Shown: positions 48,047-58,682 of the stretch, in pieces
How the letters are laid out: each line of letters opens with the position of its first letter
Numbering within the stretch: position 1 is the first letter of the stretch
Source: Echria macrotheca
Lineage: Eukaryota > Ascomycota > Sordariomycetes > Sordariales > Schizotheciaceae
Direction: 5' to 3'
Assembly (NCBI GenBank): GCA_030411725.1
Contig: MU839828.1
Coordinates: forward strand, 2,170,001-2,234,000
DNA: 64,000 nucleotides
Translations under genes and position numbers: made by a program
Notes under the pieces: generated by a model
Seen by the model: the letters and a program-made list of their open reading frames with translations, nothing else
What the model was told of the DNA's origin: nothing
Databases searched by the model: none

Positions 48047-50002
48047 ATGGCCGATTCATCCACAGCAATGGTCAGTGATATTTTGGACCTTGTCGTCCCG
48101 ACCACCATAAAGGTTTCGCCGGATGGCGCGCATGTCATCTACTCAACAAGGCTCAAATGGAATCACAGGAAAGGTGAACACACGCTCGCATCTATCTGGA
48201 TTGCCAAGACAGACGTGCCCCAGTCGGCGCATCGGCTCACTGACGGGACATATAATGACCGGAATCCTCAGTGGGCTCCCGACAGCCAGTCCGTTGCATT
48301 CGTCTCCGATCGTGGTGGGCAGGGCAAGGCGTGTGCCATCTACGTCTTGAAGCTGGACGACCAGGTCCCAAAGGTTGTGACACCAAGCGACATGAGGCAG
48401 ATCACGAAGTTCGCGTTTAGCCCAGATGGGTGTTGCATCGCGTTTGTGGCTCTCCCGGAGAAATCGGCTGAGCAAAAGACGACAGATGTGAACGTTTGGG
48501 GTCAAAACTGGGAGTTTGCTCGTCTATGGCTTCTCAACTTGGAGACGGGAACCGTCGAAGCCCTCTCCGGCGAAGACGCCCACGTTGTCGACTTCGTCTG
48601 GACTGATTGCGACACCGAGATAGCTCTCATGACACACCGCACTCCGCATATCGAAAGCAAATATCTACACGGTACTACTATCTCAATCCTGCAGGTTGAG
48701 GATAGAAAGACCCGCAAGATCTGCAACATTCCCGGAGGGGCATTTGACCCTGTCTGGCTCAACTCGACACTCTACTTTTTGAGCAACAACATACTCGGAC
48801 AAGAGTCATCGGGCTGGGGTGTGTACTGCGTTGGAGAGAAGGAGCCATGCCAAAAGGTAGCTCACGGCGAGGTGGACTGTGCGACCGGCCTCGCCAGGGC
48901 AGGCAACGATATCGTCGTGCACGTCGAGCATGGCCCAGAGGATTGGCTGCGACTTCTTCGAAGCGACAGGACGCTTTTGAGGCAAAGAAAGCGAATCGTC
49001 GCGTTCGACGTCTCATGTGGTGGTGATGGAGAAATGCGACTTGCAGTTACTCAAGGAGATGTCAACCGTCCGACCGAAGTTTTCTGCGTCAATCCGACGA
49101 CGGGCGCTGCGGTGCCGCTCTCAGATCATGGAGCTGCATTTTCCAACAGGATGTTTGGGCACTGCGCCTTTGTCAAGTGCCAAACCTTGGACGATAAGGA
49201 GTTGTTGGACGGTGTATATCTCATTCCCGCGCAGTACACAGACGTGGACGGGAAGCCGACGAAACCGCTGCCTACCTTGGTTATTGCACACGGCGGACCA
49301 TATACCCGCCTCACCGACGCCTTTGATTTCTTCGATCCTTTTTACCTCGTGATCCAACCCCTCTTGGCCGAGGGCTATGGGATCCTAGTCCCCAACTATC
49401 GCGGGTCTAGCGGTAGGGGCGAGAGATTTGCCAGCTACGCACGCGGTGACGTGGGTTTGTATGACGAGCCTGACATTGTGGCTATGGTACAAAATGCCGT
49501 CATGTTGGGCTATGCTGATAAGTCCCGGCTGATGATAGCTGGCTGGTCACAAGGCGGCCATCTCTCCTTCCTATCGGCGGTCCGCAATGGTATACACGGT
49601 TTTGGATGGCGCTTCCGAGGCGCTATAGCTGGCGCTGGCATCACGGACTGGGACAGCATGGCGCTGATGTCCGATGTAGGCTATATGCAGGCGCAGACGG
49701 CGGGCGGCGCGCCGTGGAACATGGACAAGACCGATGTAAAAGCGCGCAGGGGCTCGGCGCTTTGGGAGTTCAAAGAAGCCGCGCGAGAAGGAAGGATTCC
49801 ACCGATGCTGATCTTGCACGGGGAGAAAGATGAACGAGTGCCGGTCGCACAGGCCTGGGGGTTCAGGCGGGCGATGGACGAAGCAGGCCTGCCATTCGAG
49901 TTCGTGACCTATCCGAGGGAGGGGCATTACTTCAGGGAGGAGAAACATGTCGTTGACTTGCTTATGAGAATATTGCGCTTTGTTAGGGAGTACCTTTCGT
50001 AG
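48047..50002 (+). CDS. S9 family serine peptidase (prolyl oligopeptidase/acylaminoacyl peptidase type)
   Basis: Single exon, 651 aa, ATG context tacaATGG, no signal peptide, so probably cytosolic. The N-terminal ~370 residues form a beta-propeller of TolB/DPP-like repeats (IKVSPDGAHVIYSTRL, RNPQWAPDSQSVAFVSDRGG, KFAFSPDGCCIAFV). The C-terminal alpha/beta-hydrolase domain starts near LPTLVIAHGGPYTR. The catalytic triad is Ser501 in GWSQGGHLS, Asp595 in HGEKDERVPV and His627 in PREGHYF; the oxyanion region is PNYRGSSGRGERF. Known: S9C and related enzymes release N-acylated amino acids or dipeptides from short peptides. Inference: a cytosolic oligopeptidase; the exact specificity cannot be read. 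It has no intron and its upstream flank is AT-rich, unlike most neighbours, so horizontal origin or retention of an old intronless form are both possible. Confidence 0.88.
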   Translation: MADSSTAMVSDILDLVVPTTIKVSPDGAHVIYSTRLKWNHRKGEHTLASIWIAKTDVPQSAHRLTDGTYNDRNPQWAPDSQSVAFVSDRGGQGKACAIYVLKLDDQVPKVVTPSDMRQITKFAFSPDGCCIAFVALPEKSAEQKTTDVNVWGQNWEFARLWLLNLETGTVEALSGEDAHVVDFVWTDCDTEIALMTHRTPHIESKYLHGTTISILQVEDRKTRKICNIPGGAFDPVWLNSTLYFLSNNILGQESSGWGVYCVGEKEPCQKVAHGEVDCATGLARAGNDIVVHVEHGPEDWLRLLRSDRTLLRQRKRIVAFDVSCGGDGEMRLAVTQGDVNRPTEVFCVNPTTGAAVPLSDHGAAFSNRMFGHCAFVKCQTLDDKELLDGVYLIPAQYTDVDGKPTKPLPTLVIAHGGPYTRLTDAFDFFDPFYLVIQPLLAEGYGILVPNYRGSSGRGERFASYARGDVGLYDEPDIVAMVQNAVMLGYADKSRLMIAGWSQGGHLSFLSAVRNGIHGFGWRFRGAIAGAGITDWDSMALMSDVGYMQAQTAGGAPWNMDKTDVKARRGSALWEFKEAAREGRIPPMLILHGEKDERVPVAQAWGFRRAMDEAGLPFEFVTYPREGHYFREEKHVVDLLMRILRFVREYLS

Positions 50003-50759
50003 CTGCCGACTTTATATCGCAGCAGATCTTGGAATTCGGGGGGGGGGGGGACCAGGTAGGTACACACTTGCCGCTCCTTCAACTTTCTCCATGATTTTAT
50101 AGCCTCGCGACAGGAGGGTCGTGAGCGTTATGTAGAGCGAGATCAGTCGTTGCTGGACGAGAGGCAGCATGAACTGGCCTTACAATGGGAGCCTATGTAT
50201 GACGAGAATTAGGCGGTTCGGAGTGGTACTTGTTTTTCTAAATACTGCTCTTGGAGCCAGCCCTTTTACGGGTCTCTGTCTCCATCACAACTCTTACTAT
50301 GGTTGCGGTGGTCTAGTTAGTGGTGAATGAGAAAGGCCCCCTCGCCCGGGAATCCTGCTCCTGCAAGATTCAGTCAATGATCACAGAGCACTGTTGTCCT
50401 CACCCCGCTACTGCCTGCTATCTTCCTTGATCACCCAGCAAGGAAGGAGGCCCCGAGAGCCTGCCTATCTTACAAATACCAAAAAGAAAGGGTGAATCTC
50501 AAAACGCATCATCAAACTTGTTAGGCTGGGAAGGAGCACCCTCGTCAGATATGAAGAAGTGCAGGTAAGGATGCTTGTTTAGTGAAAGAGAGGATGGCCC
50601 TCTGGCCCTGACTAAATACAGGTGGTGGGGTGCTCTTTCCTGGCCCAACAGATAGCAGGAGCACACGGACCACAGGCCCTGAATTTAGCCAGCCCTCAGG
50701 GCCCATCCTGCTCTTCAACAAAACAAGCATCCTCAGCCCTGCTCTCTCAAACCGCAAAA
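50003..50759. other. Intergenic region and afg2 promoter
   Basis: 757 bp with a G13 run at 50038-50050. An in-frame ATG at 50622 would extend the AFG2-like protein by 46 low-complexity residues; I prefer the ATG at 50760. No other gene seen. Confidence 0.6.
50038..50050. repeat. Poly-G tract (G13)
   Basis: Thirteen consecutive G residues 36 bp after the S9 peptidase stop codon, in the probable 3' UTR. Length may be uncertain because homopolymers are prone to sequencing error. Confidence 0.85.
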
Positions 50760-53171
50760 ATGAAGACGCTAGAATTCCGCATCCGCAAGCTGCACACCAG
50801 CACCGACACGGAGAAACGCCTCGCCCGCCGGCAGCCCTCACGCGTCTATGTCAACGAAGAAGCGCTGATCGAGCTAACGGGCTCGAAAGACGGCGGCCGG
50901 GCCGTTGTGATCGAAAAGCTTTCTGCAACAACAGAAAATGATCCAACGACGAGAAGAGAAGCTACCCTCTGGAAGGCGCCCGAGAAGCTCGACAAGGCTG
51001 TCACGCAAATGTATGACACGTTCCGGGATGCGTGCGGGTATAAGCTCGGCGAGCACGTGCGCATCTCGACTTTGGGACCTGCAGGGGGGTTGACGGATGC
51101 GGAGGAGGTTGTGTTGGAGGAGCAGGTGCAGGATGTTCCGGAAAAGATGACCGATGAGGATGTGGCCGGGTGGGAGTATTTTCTTGCCGGACGACTGTCG
51201 CTTACGGAGCATGTTCATGCTGGCATGGTGCTTAAGAACATTTTTGTGCGTGGGCCGGAGAGGACGTTTGTTGTGGTCTCCGTTAATGGGAGGGTATCCG
51301 GGAATGGACGGTATCTTGATCGCAAGACCAGGGTGCGCATCGCCCGGCCGGTGGAGGGCGGTGATGACTCTCAAGCCGGAGAACGGGGCCAGGGAAAAAC
51401 GGCGGGACGGCTCGAGATAACAGACATCCGCGGCCTCGACGGTCCGCTGGCCAAGCTCAACGATCTGCTGCGGTGTCTCACAGGACCAGACCGGCTCCGC
51501 AGCCAACCGAATCCCAACATCGTGATCCACGGCGGCCATGGCACGGGCAAGACGCTCCTCCTTGACCGACTGGCGGCCACCGGCTGGGGCGCCGTGTTCA
51601 GGATCAACCCGAAAGACAAACTGGCCGAGATCAACGAGACGTTTGCGCAGGCGCGTTTGCAGCAGCCTTCGATGATACTGCTGGACCAGTTTGAGCGGCT
51701 GATCGACAAGGACCGCAATAACCGCGCGGCCGTCATCCTCGCTCTGTGTGACGCGCTTGATGCGCTCGCCGCTGACGCTGAGAAGACGGGTGTGGCGCCG
51801 AGGGTTCTCGTCGTCGCGGCGTGCCTGGATTATACCACTGACATCCCCGAGGATCTGAAGGACCCGGACCGGTTTACACATGAGGTATACCTGCCGCTGC
51901 CGGATGCCGACGGCCGCCGCGAGATATTGAGAGGACTCGGGTTGGGTGTGGACCCGGCGGAAGAGGAGGACGTGCTTCGGCTCGTGGCGGAGCGGACGCA
52001 TGCGTATAATGGCAAGGACTTGAAGAGGCTTGTTCGGCAGGCTAGGTTGTTGGGGTGTATACGGGCGAGCAAGGCTTTGCCTGAAGAGACAACAACCCCT
52101 GAGCAGCAACAACAAGCACCGACAGAGACACAACAAGACTCTACCACCACTGAACAAGACACTCACACCTTTCACCCCCCTGAGCAAGATCAACAGCCAC
52201 AACCGACTGACGAGAAAGTATCCGAAGAAGCAACCTGCACACCGTCCGACTACCAAGCCGCCCTCTCCCTGATCCGCCCCTCAGCCATGCACGACATAAA
52301 CCTCAAACCCCCGCCCATCCACTGGTCCGACATAGGCGGCCAATCCCTCGTCAAACAATCCCTCCGCCGTGCCGTCCGTCTATCGACCGAATCCCCTTCT
52401 ATTCTCTCTCGGTACTTCGACCGCCCTCCCAAAGGTTTTCTGCTGTACGGCCCGCCAGGCTGTTCCAAGACCATGGCCGCGCAAGCCATGGCCACCGAGT
52501 CGGGCCTCAACTTCTTCGCCGTAAAGGGCGCCGAGCTGCTCAACATGTACGTGGGCGAATCCGAGCGCGCCGTGCGCAGGCTGTTCCAGCGCGCGAGGGA
52601 GGTGGCGCCGAGCATGATCTTCTTTGACGAGATCGACGCCATCGCTTCGCATCGTCACGGATTCTCTTCTTCCTCTTCCTCGTCTCATCACTCATCATCA
52701 GGGAGTGGGTTAAATGTCCTGACAACGCTCCTCAACGAAATGGACGGCTTCGAAGCCCTCCAGGGCGTCGTCATCCTCGCCGCAACCAACAGACCACAGG
52801 CCCTGGACCCGGCGCTTTTGAGGCCGGGCCGGTTCGACGAGTTGATATATGTCAGTCCGCCCGACGAGGACGCGCGCAGGGCTATTTTCGAGGGTGTAGC
52901 GCTCAAACGGAAGATGCATGCCGATGTGGACGTAGATAAACTCGCAAGAGACACAGAGGGGTGTTCGGGCGCCGAGATCAAGGGGATCTGTGCCGTCGCT
53001 GGTGTGCTCGCTTATGATCGCTATCTTGAATACGGAGGAGAGATAAAGACAGAGGAACAAGGGATCAGGATGGCGGATTTGGAAGCTGCGGTGCGGAATC
53101 AGAAGAGACAGATTACGCCTGAGATGATTAAGGGGTTTGAGGAGTGGGAGAGGCAGTTTCGGAGGCGGTGA
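50760..53171 (+). CDS. afg2: AFG2/Drg1-type AAA ATPase with degenerate first ring
   Basis: Single exon, 803 aa, ATG context caaaaATGAAG. Layout: an N-domain (about 1-220), D1 (about 225-430), a linker of about 55 residues rich in Gln/Thr/Glu, then D2 (about 515-803). D2 is canonical, with Walker A GPPGCSKTM at 564, Walker B FFDEID at 623-624, NMYVGESERAVRRLF and sensor region AATNRPQALDPALLRPGRFD. GPPGCSKT is the D2 signature of Afg2. D1 keeps Walker A GGHGTGKT (258) but has LLDQFE for the usual DE pair (Gln310). It reads DYTTDIPEDLKDPDRFTHEV where an arginine-finger GRFD motif is expected. Known: Afg2 releases Rlp24 from pre-60S particles in the cytoplasm. Inference: same pathway, with ATP turnover mainly by D2. 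A poly-Ser/His insertion lies after Walker B of D2. Confidence 0.82.
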   Translation: MKTLEFRIRKLHTSTDTEKRLARRQPSRVYVNEEALIELTGSKDGGRAVVIEKLSATTENDPTTRREATLWKAPEKLDKAVTQMYDTFRDACGYKLGEHVRISTLGPAGGLTDAEEVVLEEQVQDVPEKMTDEDVAGWEYFLAGRLSLTEHVHAGMVLKNIFVRGPERTFVVVSVNGRVSGNGRYLDRKTRVRIARPVEGGDDSQAGERGQGKTAGRLEITDIRGLDGPLAKLNDLLRCLTGPDRLRSQPNPNIVIHGGHGTGKTLLLDRLAATGWGAVFRINPKDKLAEINETFAQARLQQPSMILLDQFERLIDKDRNNRAAVILALCDALDALAADAEKTGVAPRVLVVAACLDYTTDIPEDLKDPDRFTHEVYLPLPDADGRREILRGLGLGVDPAEEEDVLRLVAERTHAYNGKDLKRLVRQARLLGCIRASKALPEETTTPEQQQQAPTETQQDSTTTEQDTHTFHPPEQDQQPQPTDEKVSEEATCTPSDYQAALSLIRPSAMHDINLKPPPIHWSDIGGQSLVKQSLRRAVRLSTESPSILSRYFDRPPKGFLLYGPPGCSKTMAAQAMATESGLNFFAVKGAELLNMYVGESERAVRRLFQRAREVAPSMIFFDEIDAIASHRHGFSSSSSSSHHSSSGSGLNVLTTLLNEMDGFEALQGVVILAATNRPQALDPALLRPGRFDELIYVSPPDEDARRAIFEGVALKRKMHADVDVDKLARDTEGCSGAEIKGICAVAGVLAYDRYLEYGGEIKTEEQGIRMADLEAAVRNQKRQITPEMIKGFEEWERQFRRR

Positions 53172-53218
53172 ATGTGTACCTAGTAACCCGAGAGAGGAAA
53201 AAAATATAAATATGGACC

Positions 53219-53631
53219 CTGATAGGGGTGCACCCCCCTTTTGCTCCGGGCGCATCCCCCCGCCATAGCGTTTTACGCATATGCCCTCTAATTTACTGGT
53301 GATGTTTTTCCTGAAAGCTGTATATATATTTGTCAAAGGCCTATTTACTACATATAAGGGGGTTTAAACTTGTAAAGGCTGATAAAAGTAGAGATATCAT
53401 GTAGTTAGGTTACTCGCTCAGTTCCCGGATATATGTTAGGTCGAAATCTTTTATATTTTATTCTCGGTGAATGGAGGTTTAAGGACGTAATCCATAGATC
53501 ATAAAGCCCTTATAAATGCCTCTTTTGCCATTGCTAATACGCCGAAACGCTTGTTATCTGAGGATTTCACGCGAAAAGTTTATCTTCAAGGGGATGTACC
53601 CGTAGACAAAAGGGGGGTGCACCCCTATCAG
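53219..53631. mobile_element. MITE-like element with long terminal inverted repeats
   Basis: The first 25 bases (53219-53243, starting CTGATAGGGGTGCACCCC) and the last 25 (53607-53631) are exact reverse complements. Similarity continues inward imperfectly to about 53279 and 53571, with some C/T and G/A differences. The 413-bp element is AT-rich inside and has no coding capacity, so it is a non-autonomous element. No clear target duplication lies outside the 25-bp ends; a TA duplication just inside CTGA/TCAG is possible. It sits 47 bp after the afg2 stop codon, so it may lie in the afg2 3' UTR. Confidence 0.8.
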
Positions 53632-54375
53632 ATGCCATAAAGATATATATATATATCTTACTTTTTACCTGTCCACTCAATTCCTGTAGAACTAGACCAA
53701 GTCCAGAGACCTAGCTAGTCCTAGCATCTACGGTAGAATCGGTAGGTAGGCGAGCACATCGGCCGGCAAATCGCATCAGTCAAGCAAGTCAAACATCAAC
53801 GGGACTGTACGTGGTATTAGATGCAGCTCGGATCGGTTTTGTACACGGACATCATACAAGGCGGAGGGAGCGAACACGCCGTCCCAAACGGCATCATCCA
53901 CACATCCGCAGGTCCAATCATCCAACAACCCATCATTGTGTGTCACCATGTCGGGTCTCCTTGACCACGTCGACACAGTCGACACAACACGATACACACA
54001 CACCGGATCCATATCCTCAGGATACCCAGCCCAATAACCCAATCATTGCATGCTACCGAAACGAACCAGGATATCTCCTCCCACTCGTTCTTCTTCCTCC
54101 CACTCGTTCTTCTTCCTCCCACTCGTTCTTCCTCCTCCCAGCCGCTAAAGCATCCCTCTCGGAAAAAAAAAAAGTCATATCCTCCCCTTTCCCCCCAACC
54201 CGTCCGAACGGCAATCAAAAGGCAGACCAGTCCCAGCCATGCAACGCCTCCCTTCCCTCCCTCCCAAGAATTCGTCATAGCTCTAAAAGTTCGCATGGCA
54301 TGGTGCAGTACTTGCTCCGCTCCGCTGGGCCATGCTCCAAGACGAGGCGGCGGGCATGTCATCAAAGGAAGAAAG
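53632..54375. other. Convergent intergenic region
   Basis: This lies between the MITE-like element and the stop codon of the PP4R3 gene (-). It contains a tatatata stretch near 53646 and the 19-bp tandem repeat at 54082-54138. It is probably the PP4R3 3' UTR. No supported gene. Confidence 0.6.
54082..54138. repeat. 19-bp tandem repeat, three copies
   Basis: Three head-to-tail copies of CACTCGTTCTTCTTCCTCC start at 54082, 54101 and 54120. The third differs by one T-to-C change. Confidence 0.9.
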
Positions 54376-57196
54376 TCACTTGCTTTCCTCTACCTCCCCA
54401 ACCGCCTTGACCGCCGTCACGGCGTTCTTGGCCACCGACGGCGAGAGGCTGATGGATATCTTTTTGGTCGTGTGAGAGCCCGCATCCCGACCGCCAAAAC
54501 TCTTCTTCTTCCGGAGAGCCGCCGTGTGGCTGTGGTTGCTCGTCGAGGCGGCGCTATTGCGTCGTTTGTGCGTCACCAACTTGTCCAACGCATCATCCTC
54601 GTCCTCCTCCCGGCGACGTTTCTCCGATACCCGGTCCGGGGGCGTTGCGGCTGGGGGCGACGGGGTCGCTGCGGGCTCTTTGTTCTCCTTGGCCTCATCC
54701 GACGCAGGAGCCGCCGTCATCAGCGTGTCCCCGCCCGCTTCGTCCGCCTCCTCGTCGGATGATGTGTACTCAACAAGCGGCCTCGGTGTGCCGTTCGTCA
54801 TCGAGCCCTGTTCGAGTCCTCGGGCAACGTCTTCTTCATCGTCCGACGTGTTCCAGTATTCCTCCTGAACCGGGTCCACGTTGAGATGCTCCATCATGCC
54901 ACGGGCACTGTTCGACGGCTTCCTCCCCATCTCGTCCTCGGATTCTAAGAAGTAAGCATCGGCGCTCGCGGTGTAGCCCTGCGTTTGGTCGTATCTAGCA
55001 AGTATCTCGCGGAACGTCTCCATGTACGAGAGCGCCATGACCTTCTCGCGATAGTTCTCTACCAAGTGCTTGATCAGATCCTTAATGTTCTCCTTATTAA
55101 TCAGTACGAAAAGATCAAGGCACGCGCTCGAGAGCAAGTTGTCCCGGGGCATCGTCCGCAGCAGCACGTCGAGCACCGGGCCGAGGATGTTCTTCTCGGC
55201 CAGGTGCTTGATGTAAAACTCATCTTGCAACAATACTAGCTGGCGGAAAAATCGGATCGCCACTGAAGCAAGTTAGCTTACTTTCCCTCTCTGATGCACA
55301 CAATACCCACCTAGTTGGAGATGCTTCTCCTTGCACGAGAGAAGCTGGTTGAACCGTTGCGCCAGGTTGTGTTGCATGACGAAAAATTTGCTGCGGTTTT
55401 GGTGCGACCGGATGTAAAAGCAAAGAATGTCGTTTAGGTAACTGAACACGCCGTCGTTCAGAACGTTAAACTTGATCTCGTCCCGTCTCTCAAGGTCGAG
55501 GAGCGGTTTAAACAGTCTGACGGCCGAATGCTCGTAGAAATGATCCAGGAAACCCTCCTGCTGGGGGTCGATAGGCTGTTGCGCCCGTCCTCGCCCAACG
55601 ATGAGTTCCCGGACCTCCGGTGGGCCACCGGGCGGCGTCGCATCGAGGAGGACTTTGAGAGCATCCGAAACCTGGGACCGAATTCCGAGATCTACCTCGA
55701 CCAAGAGGAGGTCGATCAAGGTGTCGGTGAGCGGCTGGGTGTTCTCCTGGATCTGTCGGTAGATGGTGTGCCGTATCATCTGGGGGTCGTGATCAATCAT
55801 CGACACCATGATATCGGTAGCCCCGACCCTGACTGTCACGTCAAAATTCCGGAGCCCATAGTTGATAACGCGCAACAGCCCGTGCGCAAGGAAGTTGTTG
55901 TACAAGCTCTGCCGCGCCGGCGGTTGCAGGTTCTTCGCGATGGCGCAGCATTGCTGGATGAAGAGCACGGCCTCCTTCTTGCGCAGTTGAGGCTCGTTCG
56001 GCTCTACAAAGATTCCAAAGAGATCGTGCAGGAATCCGCCGTTGGACTGGAGATGGGACACGATGTCCACCTGGTTGAAGAAGATGAGCGAGTTCAGCAC
56101 CGAGAAGGTCGGGTCGTCGAGAATCCTGGCCAACACAACATCCTTAAGGTACTGCAGCCGATACGTCTGGTGAATCTTGCGGCGAATCTGTTCGTCGTCG
56201 ATCTTGACCACCTCCTTGTAGCGCCCCTGGCCGCTGAGCCATTGCCGGTGGTTCGCCTTGTGGCTGGGGAAGTCGGGATCGTATTCCAGCGCGCCGACTA
56301 CACCTAATACGCAGTCGTCGGAAACGGCGTGCTCGATTATGCCCGTATCGTTCAGGAGAAGGATCACCTTCATGATGTTGCAGAGCTTGTGGAGATCTGG
56401 CAGGCTCTCGAGGTCTTCGGCCATCTCTACCAGAGGTAAAAGCTTGTTGATATAGTCGTCCCCGATGATCGCTTTCGCCAACGCATCCCGGCCGCTAGGA
56501 GATGAGCTCATAATTCGCATGTTAGACTCGAGCTCGGCCAATATCCCCAGCTCCGGGTTCGGCAGTTGGATCGTAGTCGGCATATCTATCCCTAGGTCGT
56601 CCGAGAGGCCGTCATCTGCCACCGAGTTAGCCTATGTCGAAGCGAATTGACCGCTTGCCCAACCTGGTGGACCGTTCATGCCGTGGAAGGTCTGCTGTAT
56701 GCTGTCTATAAATTTCCTGTTGCAGCATGGTTAGACGCAATCGGCCCGCGCTTCGGCGGGGAAGGAACTTACCAGATCAAGGCGCACCCATCGGCCTCTT
56801 GAAAACTTAGCGCCATGTCGACACCATTATCCGTCCACACTATCAGAGTATCTGGTGCATTGTCAGATTGGCAGCGCGGCTTCGGATATCAAAAACACCA
56901 ACCCTGCTGCTTCTGAAAGCCATCGTCTTTAACAATTCTCGTCTCGAGCAAGAGCCGGATAGGTTGGTCTTCGGATTCGACAATCACGCGGGCTTCCTTA
57001 GAGCCATCTTCCGACTGTGACACAGACCGAGCCTGATTAGCGAAAGGCGACAAAAGGGCATATTAGGACGCACTTGAACGTATCCGGCGGTGCAGAAGCC
57101 GGTGCCTCTATCGAACCAGTCATTGTTTCTCAGCTCGTAGACCTTGACACGCTTCTTGTCTGGAGTTGTCTGATGAGGCACTGCTTGTGCCATCAT
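54376..57196 (-). CDS. psy2: Protein phosphatase 4 regulatory subunit 3 (SMEK/Psy2)
   Basis: Six exons (minus): 57196-57074, 57014-56903, 56851-56773, 56716-56664, 56615-55311 and 55262-54376, 852 aa with consistent phase; introns are 48-59 nt. The four small 5' exons build the EVH1-like domain: RVKVYELRNNDWFDRGTGFC, DTLIVWTDNG, VDMALSFQEADGCALIWKF, then IQQTFHGMNGP. The SMK-1/armadillo region follows (about residues 160-640), with NPELGILAELESNMR, SNGGFLHDLFGIF and VAIRFFRQLVLLQDEFYIKH. The end is acidic and then Ser/Lys-rich with probable nuclear localisation signals (KRRREEDEDD). Known: PP4R3 carries PP4 catalytic subunit to substrates with FxxP motifs and acts in DNA-damage recovery and cell-cycle control. 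Start is the ATGATGGC pair at 57196. Confidence 0.94.
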
Positions 57197-57697
57197 CGAC
57201 GATTTCGCGCTCCCCGGTCCGGGGCAGCGATAGAGCCGCAGTCGCGCAAATCTTGTCGAAAGCCCTCCGGTTGCCGGTAGGCCGAGTGGCCGAGATCAAC
57301 TGTTTGCGGGTAGCAGGATCAGCCGCCTTATCGAGCGAGTCGGCGCGATATTGTTGGGATGAGAAGCACTCCCAGTGCGGTGGGCAGGAAGGTGGAGACA
57401 GACCACCCGTCGGTCCGACGTCAAAGTCGGTGAGACCAAGGTAACCGAATGTCGCGTCGGTCGCAATCGAGCAGTGCGTCCTTGAGCGCGAAAGAGGGCG
57501 CGCTGTCGAACGCGGAGAAAAAAAAACTAGAGCGATGTCTCAAGCGGTCGGGAAGCCATCAGGTTTCCGGAGGCAATGGCGGGCGCCGCAATTGCGATCA
57601 GTCAGGCGACGCCTCTGAGACACGGCGCGACTCCGCCAGCAGCAGGCAAAAGTCTATCAAGGGCTCAAGGAAGCAGGCTCATGCACGCGCGCATCGA

Positions 57698-58024
57698 TCA
57701 CGGCGATGCGGTGGTGTTGTCGGGGTGCGGCGGGGCGATGGATTGGCGATGAAAGGGCGACTTTGGGCTGTCACGTCGAGTCTGCAAGGCGCAAGGTTGC
57801 GATGGCGAGAGGGTGGGCGGAGTGCGTGATCGTTTGGTCTTGGGCTGCCCGAAATAGCCTAGCGCCTTTCCCCATTCTGCCCCTGCGCCTGCGAAGCGCC
57901 GGCTTTTCCCTGGCTCCCGCTTAAAATAAGCGCGGGGGGCCTCTTTCTGCTGTTCTTCCCACGTTCTCTTCGACGCTTTCTTATTTTCAACCACAACAGC
58001 CGGCTTGGTGCCGTCTTGCGACAT
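57698..58024 (-). CDS. Small basic ORF upstream of PP4R3
   Basis: A 108-codon ATG-initiated ORF on the same strand as PP4R3, ending about 500 bp before its start. Its first half is Lys/Glu-rich (MSQDGTKPAVVVENKKASKR, then TWEEQQKEAPRAYFKREPGK); the second half is Pro/Ser/Arg-rich. I recognise no family. It could be a short independent gene, a leader ORF on a long PP4R3 transcript, or chance. Confidence 0.25.
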   Translation of the reverse strand: MSQDGTKPAVVVENKKASKRTWEEQQKEAPRAYFKREPGKSRRFAGAGAEWGKALGYFGQPKTKRSRTPPTLSPSQPCALQTRRDSPKSPFHRQSIAPPHPDNTTASP

Positions 58025-58682
58025 CGACTTTCTATGGGTGCCCCACTCATCCCGTCACAGTTGGCTTGTGCATGCTAGCCTCCACAAAGTTTAACGGCTT
58101 ACCCTAAAATGGTCGCAGAAGCGAACATGCACTCACTCATTCATATATCAGCAGAATTTTTTTGATTGAAATCTTTTGTGTACTTTTTCAATGGCTTGGC
58201 TGTCTTTGGGTATAAGAACACCCTCTCTCTCCAGCCTTAAGTTGGTGCTGTGGTTGGATTAGTCACCACTCTGAAACTGCCCCCAATGTTGACTCTTCCG
58301 ATCGTCAACATCGGGAGGATGGGTGGCAATGACGTCGTTCTAACCGCTGACAACTCGTCTAACTCAAATGCCACGCGAGAGTAAAGTCTACTTTTGATCA
58401 ACCAACAGCGTTAGTAGGAAGTGCTTTTGCCACCATCTGTATACAAATGGAAAGAAGTGCTGCCCAAGCACGTGGCAGTTTTCCATTTAGGGACGTTGTG
58501 TTTTTGAGGTACGTTTTAGGCGATGGTACCATACAGAGAGAGGTCTGTCAGCCTGGTACTATGAGCCCGACGTGAATAATCAGAGATAGACTTCCGTTCG
58601 ATGTTTACATCAGCTTGATGTTGTCAAATATTCGCCTTCATGCACGGGCTAAAGTACTCGATCCGTATACGATGGTGGTCAG

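Noticed and set aside
50874..52256. 460-codon minus-strand ORF
   Set aside because: Antisense to the well-supported AFG2-like gene, no motif, Arg/Leu-rich shadow composition.
43531..53171. A biosynthetic gene cluster around the wax-synthase-like gene
   Set aside because: The neighbours are SMC2, LysM, S9 peptidase and AFG2; no synthase, oxygenase or pathway regulator is next to it.
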